Of a DNA stretch of 11,162 nucleotides, positions 6,847-11,162 are shown piece after piece. The stretch comes from DASXRC01 sp036506795. Lineage in GTDB: Bacteria > Actinomycetota > Actinomycetes > Mycobacteriales > Micromonosporaceae. Below the pieces are notes generated by a model. It saw only the letters and a list, made by a program, of their open reading frames with translations, did not search any database and was not told the DNA's origin. The translations under genes were made by a program, and so were the position numbers. The stretch is taken from positions 1 to 11,162 of the forward strand of contig DASXRC010000210.1 in the NCBI GenBank assembly GCA_036506795.1. Reading direction: 5' to 3'. Numbering within the stretch: the stretch's first letter is position 1; every line of letters begins with the position of its first letter.

Positions 6847-7836
6847 ATGCATGCTCTGGTGGTGAGCCCAGCGGCGTGGCCGGCGCTGATCCGGCCGATG
6901 CTGGCGGTGCCCGGGGACCTGCCCACCGGCCCGGGCTGGGCGTACGAGTACAAGTGGGACGGCGTACGCGCCGTCACCTACGTCAACCGTGCGGGCCAGC
7001 TGCGGGTGATGTCCCGCAACGACCGCGACGTCACCGAGACCTATCCGGAGATCGGGGTGCTGGCGGGTCTGGTCTCGGGGCGCGCGGCGGTGCTGGACGG
7101 TGAGCTCGTGACGCTGGACCGCCGCGGGGTGCCCAGCTTCGCGAACCTGCAGCGGCGGATGCACGTCGTCGCCCCGAGCCGAACGCTCATCGCCTCGGCA
7201 CCGGTGCAGTACGTCGTCTTCGATCTGCTCTACCTCGACCGGCCGATCGTCAACCGGCCGCTGTCCCATCGCCGCGCGGCGCTGGAGCGGTTGCCGCTCG
7301 ACGATCCGCGGGTGCTCCTCTCGCCGGTGTTCGACCGGGATCCGGACGCCGTCATGGCGGCCGCGCGAGAACAGCGACTCGAGGGCGTCGTCTCCAAGCG
7401 CACGGACTCGGCGTACCAGCCCGGGCGTCGCTCGCCGGCCTGGCGAAAGACCGCGTTGATCCAGACGACCGAGGTCATCATCGCGGGGTACAAGCCCGGC
7501 GAGGGGCGGCGCGTTGGCACCGTCGGGTCGCTCGTGCTCGGCGTGCATGACGCGGACGGCCGGCTGGTCTACGTCGGTGGCGTGGGCACGGGTTTCACGG
7601 GCGAGATGCTCGACGATCTGCAGCGGCGGCTGCGTCCTCTCGAGGGTGCGACGTCGCCGTTCGCTTCGCCGATCCCCCCAGCGGACGCCAAGGGCGTCCA
7701 CTGGGTGGAACCCGTGCTCGTCGGCGAGGTCGTCTACCGCACGTTCACACCGGACCACCGGCTTCGCCACTCGTCCTGGCGCGGGCTGCGCCCCGACCGC
7801 GAACCGGAAGAGGTCAAGCTGCCGGACCTGCCCTGA
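6847..7836 (+). CDS. Stand-alone ATP-dependent DNA ligase, LigD ligase-domain type
   Basis: This 329-residue ligase joins nicked DNA using ATP; related LigC and LigD enzymes act in end joining and repair with Ku. The nucleotidyltransferase motifs are in order: KWDGVR (catalytic K36), SRND (56-59), VLDGEL (E86), YVVFDLLYLD (122-131), EGVVSKR (K184) and WRK (199-201). An OB fold follows from about 225 (GSLVLGVHDADGRLVYVGGVGTGF) to the C-terminus. The polymerase and phosphoesterase domains of full LigD are absent, and neither a ku nor a polymerase gene is next to it. The start is uncertain. The ATG at 6847 is preferred, but an in-frame GTG at 6817 and later GTGs at 6859 and 6862 exist, and none has a convincing Shine-Dalgarno sequence. 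The conserved part begins at about residue 17 (PMLA), so all are possible. It is divergent from the regulator gene, with no obvious functional link. Confidence 0.92.
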   Translation: MHALVVSPAAWPALIRPMLAVPGDLPTGPGWAYEYKWDGVRAVTYVNRAGQLRVMSRNDRDVTETYPEIGVLAGLVSGRAAVLDGELVTLDRRGVPSFANLQRRMHVVAPSRTLIASAPVQYVVFDLLYLDRPIVNRPLSHRRAALERLPLDDPRVLLSPVFDRDPDAVMAAAREQRLEGVVSKRTDSAYQPGRRSPAWRKTALIQTTEVIIAGYKPGEGRRVGTVGSLVLGVHDADGRLVYVGGVGTGFTGEMLDDLQRRLRPLEGATSPFASPIPPADAKGVHWVEPVLVGEVVYRTFTPDHRLRHSSWRGLRPDREPEEVKLPDLP

Positions 7837-7861
7837 CCCAAACCAGTTTCGGACGGTTGGG
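7837..7861 (+). terminator. Weak hairpin after the ligase gene, possible terminator
   Basis: CCCAAACC directly after the stop can pair with GGTTGGG at 7855-7861, giving about 7 bp with one bulged A and a 10-base loop. There is no T-run. It may terminate or attenuate ligase transcription, but the stem is modest for DNA this rich in G and C. Confidence 0.3.
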
Positions 7862-7894
7862 GCATACCGGTGAAGTGCATCGAATAGTGCATTG

Positions 7895-7922
7895 TGGACA
7901 GCACGTGGTCGCTGTGTACCGT
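7895..7922 (+). promoter_or_regulatory. Probable promoter of the GNAT gene
   Basis: TGGACA (7895-7900, five of six matches to TTGACA) is followed after 16 bp by TACCGT (7917-7922, matching TANNNT). This would start transcription near 7929 and give a leader of about 34 bases before the ATG at 7963. A direct repeat of GTGCAT (7875-7880 and 7887-7892, 12 bp apart) lies just upstream and could bind an activator. Confidence 0.45.
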
Positions 7923-7962
7923 TGGCTGCCCGCGGGTCGCTGTCGGGCAGAAACGGGATGAC

Positions 7963-8511
7963 ATGGAGATCGAGGCCGTCAAGGTGGTCGACGACCGCCG
8001 GCGGGAGGCCGCCTGGCTGCTGTACAACGACGCCTTCGAAGAGCTGCGCGCGACCGCCGTGCAGCGTCACGTCATGCATCGGCACGAGTTCGACGAGGTG
8101 ATGGCCGACGAACGGGTCACCAAGGTCGTGGGCCTCGAGGGGGACCCGGCCGTCATGACGGGCCTGGCGACGTACACCAACGACCTCGAGGCCATGCCGC
8201 TGATTTCGCCCGAGTACTTCGCCCGCCGCTGGCCGGACCTCTACGCCACCCGCCGGATCTGGTACCTCGGCTTCTTCGCGATCCATCCGGAGCATCGCGG
8301 CACCGGCATCTTCGAGGCGGTCATCGACAGCATGTGGCAGGTCGTCCAGGCCGGGCAGGGGATCGCGGCGTTGGACATCTGCCGGCGCAACGAGCAGCTC
8401 GGGCTACCACAGGCGATCCAGGCGACGCTCGAGTCCCTTACTCCTGGCGTCGCCGCGACCCGGATCGACGAGCAGACGTTCTGGCTCTACGCCACTCCGC
8501 CGGCGACGTGA
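7963..8511 (+). CDS. GNAT-fold acyltransferase-like protein
   Basis: This 182-residue cytoplasmic protein resembles GCN5-type N-acyltransferases, which move an acyl group from acyl-CoA or acyl-ACP to an amine. The likely acyl-donor site is YLGFFAIHPEHRGTGIFEAVID (about 101-122). Its R-G-T-G-I-F loop departs from the usual R/QxxGxG/A by having Phe at the last position. The stretch LLYNDAFEELRATAVQRHVM near the N-terminus and SPEYFARRWPDLYATRRIWYLGFF recall the GNAT branch that includes N-acyl amino acid and acyl-homoserine lactone synthases, but this is a weak impression. The ATG at 7963 is preferred because it follows the probable promoter; a longer GTG frame from 7894 would start inside that promoter. 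The last 25 bp overlap the 3' end of the opposing GGDEF-EAL gene. The substrate is unknown. Confidence 0.7.
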   Translation: MEIEAVKVVDDRRREAAWLLYNDAFEELRATAVQRHVMHRHEFDEVMADERVTKVVGLEGDPAVMTGLATYTNDLEAMPLISPEYFARRWPDLYATRRIWYLGFFAIHPEHRGTGIFEAVIDSMWQVVQAGQGIAALDICRRNEQLGLPQAIQATLESLTPGVAATRIDEQTFWLYATPPAT

Positions 8512-10805
8512 CCGGCGTCGAGTGCTGGGGTGAGGCTCGACCACCGTTCCACGAACCGGGACGGCTCGATCGGTGGATCCCACAACCGGCCCTGGCCCTG
8601 CAGGACACCCAGTGCGGTCAGCACCTGCCGCTGCGGGGTGGTTTCGACGCCTTCGGCGACAACGGTCAGGCCAAGAGCGGCGCTCATGGCGACTACCGCG
8701 CGTACGATCTCCTCGTCCTCGGGGTTGACGCCGAGCCCGCCGACGAACGCCTGGTCGATCTTTACCCCGGTGACCGGGTGTCGCCGCAGGTACCCCAGGG
8801 CGGAGAAGCCCGTACCGAAGTCGTCGACGACGATCGAGACGCCCAGGTCGCGTAGCTCGCGGAGAACGCTCTCCGCGATGGTCGACTGGTCGATCATGAC
8901 CGACTCCGTAATCTCCAACACGACATTCCGTGGGGGCAGGTCGTGCTGGATCAGCGCCTCGGCGATCATGCCGGGCAGGCCGGGATCGCGGAGCTGGCGC
9001 GGCGACACGTTGATCGAGATCCAGAAGTCTTCGGGCACCAGGTGCTCCGCGCGCCAGGTGGCGAGTTGACGGAGCGACTCGTGCACGACCCAGCCGCCGA
9101 TTGCCGAGATCATTCCGGTGTCCTCGGCCACCGGGATGAACGTCGTTGGCGGCACCGCGCCACGCACCGGATGGTTCCAGCGAAGCAACGCCTCGGCGCC
9201 CAGCAGCGTGCCGTCGGTCAACCCGACAATCGGCTGGTACGCGACATGCATCTGGTTCTCGGCCACGGCGTGCCGCAGAGCGAGTTGGATATCGACCCGC
9301 TCGCGGACCCGCTCGTGCATCGACGCGTCGAACATCGTCCACTTGCCCGGTCCCTCGGACTTGGCCTGGTACATCGCGGTGTCCGCGTCCCGCAGCAGAG
9401 CCTCAGCCGTGGCCGTGGTTCGGCCGTCTACTGGAGCGCTCGCGACTCCAACTGAAGCGGTGATCATCACTTCGACGTCGCGAACATGCACCGGTGCGGC
9501 GAAGCACTCGAGGATCCGGTCAGCAAGCTCGACCGCTTCGCTGGGGCGCCCCAACTTGATGACCACAAACTCGTCGCCGCCAACCCGGGCGACCTCGGCC
9601 GTGTCCGGGACGCACGAGCCCAGACGCCGAGCCACTTCGATGATCAACTGATCGCCGACCTGGTGACCCCGTGAGTCGTTGACCAACTTGAAGCCGTCCA
9701 AGTCGAGGAAGAAGACCCAGACCCTTGATCCGGCAAACGGCCGTTCGGCCATCAGTCGATCGACCTGAGCCGAGAGCATCAACCGATTGGGCAGCCCGGT
9801 GAGATGGTCGTGAGTAGCCTGATGTTGATATCGGCGCTGCGCCGCCGAGTACGCCTGCACCGCGAAGACCGCACGCGTCAGCAGCAGGGACACGAGCAGC
9901 CCGCCACCCACGGCGAGCACCCAGCGATCGGTGAGCGACAGCGCAGATACCCAGGCGATCAACGCGAAGGGCGCCGCGAGCGACGGCACGATCAGCAGCA
10001 GACGCGGCCACCCCCAGGCCTGCACCGGCACCGGCGCGTCCCGGCCCAACTCGGCCATCGACGGGTGCAGCGCCGATGCGCCGAGCAACGCAAACGCGAG
10101 CAGGAACGGAAGATCCAGCAGCCTTGACCCGGTCAGGTCGCCGGAGGTCCCGATAATGGCGTAGGCCACGTCCCCGATCAAGAGCAGTAGCGCACAGCCC
10201 ACCAGCAGGAGGTAGCTGGGGCTGCGTGCCGCGGTAGTGAACGCCAAGCTGGCCACGATCAGGACCAGGACCACGTCGAACAGCGGATAGGCCGCCGCCA
10301 GCGCCGACACAATCGCTGGCCGTCCGCCGATCGACGCCGCCGGCAGCGAGAACAGCACGGCGAATACCACCCCTGCGCCGACACCCACGATCAGCCCGTC
10401 GATGAGCGGTTCTCGGGCAAGCCCGTGCCGGGCCCACAGCAGACTGCCGAGAGCCAGCACACTGAAGATGTACCCCGGCACCGAGAACGCGTCCGACGAA
10501 AGTGCGGCGGCACCCGCCTGGTCCGCCGACCACGGTCGGATCACAGCACCGACGAGGAAGAGCGCCGCCGCGATCGCCATGAGGGTCCACGGACGACGGA
10601 TATCGGCCCGGTTCCAGCGCGGCCCCACCGCAAGCGCGACCACGCAGCCGATCCCCACGAACGTGAACGCCCCAGTCGTGGCGATCGCGGACAGGTCGAG
10701 AAGGTACACGACCGCGGCGAACGCCCCCAGCAGGACGAACATCGCCGACGCAGTCGGTGCCGCCGGTGCACCACCCATCCGGATGGCCGCGCCCCGCACA
10801 AACAT
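8487..10805 (-). CDS. Membrane-bound GGDEF-EAL protein (c-di-GMP cyclase/phosphodiesterase)
   Basis: From the ATG at 10805 the protein has 772 residues. About ten hydrophobic segments (roughly 20-320) make an unrecognised membrane sensor region. A GGDEF domain follows (THDHLTGLPNRL at about 331, DLDGFKLVND, GGDEF at 409-413) and then an EAL domain. The cyclase signature is intact, but the inhibitory RxxD site before it reads PDTA, so product inhibition should be missing. EAL residues for phosphodiesterase activity are all present: E538 in EALLRW, N599 (NVSPRQL), E631 (EITES), D661-D662 (DDFGTGFSAL), K682 (VKID), E718 (EGVET) and Q738 (GQGRL). It could therefore make or break c-di-GMP; the balance cannot be read from sequence. 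The frame is open further up to a TTG at 10871, but ATG 10805 has the ribosome site. Its 3' end overlaps the GNAT gene tail to tail. Confidence 0.93.
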   Translation of the reverse strand: MFVRGAAIRMGGAPAAPTASAMFVLLGAFAAVVYLLDLSAIATTGAFTFVGIGCVVALAVGPRWNRADIRRPWTLMAIAAALFLVGAVIRPWSADQAGAAALSSDAFSVPGYIFSVLALGSLLWARHGLAREPLIDGLIVGVGAGVVFAVLFSLPAASIGGRPAIVSALAAAYPLFDVVLVLIVASLAFTTAARSPSYLLLVGCALLLLIGDVAYAIIGTSGDLTGSRLLDLPFLLAFALLGASALHPSMAELGRDAPVPVQAWGWPRLLLIVPSLAAPFALIAWVSALSLTDRWVLAVGGGLLVSLLLTRAVFAVQAYSAAQRRYQHQATHDHLTGLPNRLMLSAQVDRLMAERPFAGSRVWVFFLDLDGFKLVNDSRGHQVGDQLIIEVARRLGSCVPDTAEVARVGGDEFVVIKLGRPSEAVELADRILECFAAPVHVRDVEVMITASVGVASAPVDGRTTATAEALLRDADTAMYQAKSEGPGKWTMFDASMHERVRERVDIQLALRHAVAENQMHVAYQPIVGLTDGTLLGAEALLRWNHPVRGAVPPTTFIPVAEDTGMISAIGGWVVHESLRQLATWRAEHLVPEDFWISINVSPRQLRDPGLPGMIAEALIQHDLPPRNVVLEITESVMIDQSTIAESVLRELRDLGVSIVVDDFGTGFSALGYLRRHPVTGVKIDQAFVGGLGVNPEDEEIVRAVVAMSAALGLTVVAEGVETTPQRQVLTALGVLQGQGRLWDPPIEPSRFVERWSSLTPALDAGHVAGGVA

Positions 10806-10807
10806 CG

Positions 10808-10814
10808 CCCTCCC
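10808..10814 (-). promoter_or_regulatory. Ribosome binding site supporting the 10805 start
   Basis: On the minus strand GGGAGGG ends 2 bases before the ATG at 10805. Spacing is short but better than at the upstream TTG (10871), which has no such site. A -10-like TACGAT (minus strand, 10880-10875) would start transcription near 10868, downstream of that TTG, which also favours the ATG. Confidence 0.45.
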
Positions 10815-10911
10815 GCCGGATCGCCGCGCCGCGTTCCGAGGGTGGAAGGCGTACGCCGGCGACCCAAACAATGGATCGTAGCGTTGTATGGTCGGTAGGG
10901 TTGGTACTAAA

Positions 10912-10937
10912 TAACCGGATATACCGTTTACACGGTA
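10912..10937. promoter_or_regulatory. Overlapping palindromes, putative repressor operator upstream of the GGDEF-EAL gene
   Basis: TACCGT-TTAC-ACGGTA (10922-10937) has perfect 6-bp arms. It overlaps a second imperfect palindrome, TAACCGG (10912-10918) with CCGTTTA (10924-10930), 6 of 7 matching. The surrounding stretch, about 10865-10950, is clearly richer in A and T than the rest of the window. The size and even spacing resemble TetR-family operators, though no TetR gene is in the window. It sits about 110 bp upstream of the GGDEF-EAL ATG and about 60 bp past the sigma factor stop. The remaining parts of the interval 10806-10997 show nothing else I recognise. Confidence 0.5.
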
Positions 10938-10978
10938 GAATGACGTTTGCGCCCCGGCTTAGGCGCTCAAGCTGTGCC

Positions 10979-11006
10979 GAGCATCACTCGTCGAGCATCA
11001 CTCGTC
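10979..11006. repeat. Tandem duplication of 14 bp spanning the sigma factor stop codon
   Basis: The unit GAGCATCACTCGTC occurs twice without a gap (10979-10992 and 10993-11006), and its first 7 bases recur at 11007-11013. On the minus strand the unit covers the last codons (LDE) and the TGA of the sigma factor gene, so the copy lies just after the stop and does not change the protein end. Confidence 0.85.
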
Positions 11007-11162
11007 GAGCATCGTGAGGTCGAGCTCGTCGACGCGCTCGGGATCGGCGAGGATATCGATCTCGACGATCCGGCCGTTGATGATCGTGAAACCGAACACG
11101 ACCCGGGGCCGCCCGCCCGGCGCCCACACGGCTCCCACCGCACCGTCAACGAGCGCCGGCCG
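10998..11162 (-). CDS. ECF sigma factor with SnoaL-like C-terminal domain (ECF41/SigJ type), C-terminal part
   Basis: The minus-strand frame is open from the right edge to TGA at 11000-10998, giving the last 54 residues; the start and the sigma-2 and sigma-4 regions lie outside. The segment RPALVDGAVGAVW, FGFTIINGRIVEIDILADPERVDELDL, ending LDE, matches the end of the SnoaL-like (NTF2-fold) tail found in ECF41 and SigJ-type sigma factors. There a DGRI-like strand is followed by an NPDKL-like motif, here DPERV. In that group the extra domain modulates sigma activity in place of an anti-sigma factor. The usual partner genes (carboxymuconolactone decarboxylase, oxidoreductase or epimerase) are not on this side. 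A free-standing SnoaL protein with the same ending cannot be fully excluded. Confidence 0.75.
   Translation of the reverse strand, partial: RPALVDGAVGAVWAPGGRPRVVFGFTIINGRIVEIDILADPERVDELDLTMLDE

Noticed and set aside
6601..8295. 564-residue open frame on the minus strand
   Set aside because: It runs opposite the ligase and GNAT genes, both with clear motifs. Its composition (Arg, His, Gly, Gln-rich) is that of a shadow frame.
10806..10871. Upstream TTG start for the GGDEF-EAL protein
   Set aside because: There is no ribosome site, the extension lacks any family feature, and the ATG at 10805 has a purine-rich site directly in front.
1..11162. CRISPR array, tRNA or rRNA gene, insertion sequence or phage attachment site
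   Set aside because: By eye I saw no regularly spaced repeats, no cloverleaf with conserved tRNA arms, no transposase motifs and no paired terminal repeats.

Overview
The window comes from a high-GC actinomycete, probably a filamentous one. Nearly all codons in the real genes end in G or C, GTG starts are used, genes are densely packed, and the families present (an AfsR-type regulator with SARP-like N-terminus, DrrAB-type exporter, ECF sigma factor with SnoaL-like tail, stand-alone LigD-type ligase) are typical of Streptomyces and Micromonosporaceae. I cannot name the genus from sequence alone.

Layout, left to right. (1) The 3' part of a GH3 beta-glucosidase/exoglucanase gene (+) ends at 820. 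It faces a small seven-helix membrane protein gene (-, 926-1585), with a perfect 18-bp hairpin between the two stops. (2) Upstream of the membrane protein gene lies a short broken reading frame (-, 1596-1962). Its two halves look like the first and last parts of one GH39-like glycosidase gene, joined out of frame. (3) A DrrA/DrrB-type ABC exporter operon (+, 2115-3862) has an ATGA overlap. Its upstream region carries four 7-bp repeats spaced exactly 11 bp apart, the geometry of SARP operators. (4) Convergent with the exporter, and overlapping its end by 23 bp, is a 988-residue regulator (-, 3840-6806) with a SARP-like DNA-binding/BTAD front end, an NTPase and a TPR-like tail. (5) Divergent from the regulator is an ATP-dependent DNA ligase (+, 6847-7836), followed by a GNAT-fold protein (+, 7963-8511). 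(6) The GNAT gene overlaps by 25 bp the end of a polytopic membrane GGDEF-EAL protein (-, 8487-10805). (7) An AT-rich intergenic stretch holds overlapping palindromes. It is followed by the last 54 codons of an ECF sigma factor with a SnoaL-like C-terminal domain (-), whose stop codon sits in a 14-bp tandem duplication.

How the parts may work together. The best-supported functional unit is regulator plus exporter: the putative SARP-type operator stands in front of the exporter, and the regulator is encoded immediately beyond it. No biosynthetic genes are in the window, so this may be a self-standing sensing and export module or the edge of a cluster. The GH3 gene and the GH39 remnant suggest an eroded carbohydrate-degradation locus on the left. 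The right side is a signalling neighbourhood (c-di-GMP enzyme, sigma factor). I see no tRNA, rRNA, CRISPR array, insertion sequence or attachment site. The most novel points are the SARP-like repeat array and the collapsed glycosidase gene; both are inferences that need database or wet-lab confirmation.
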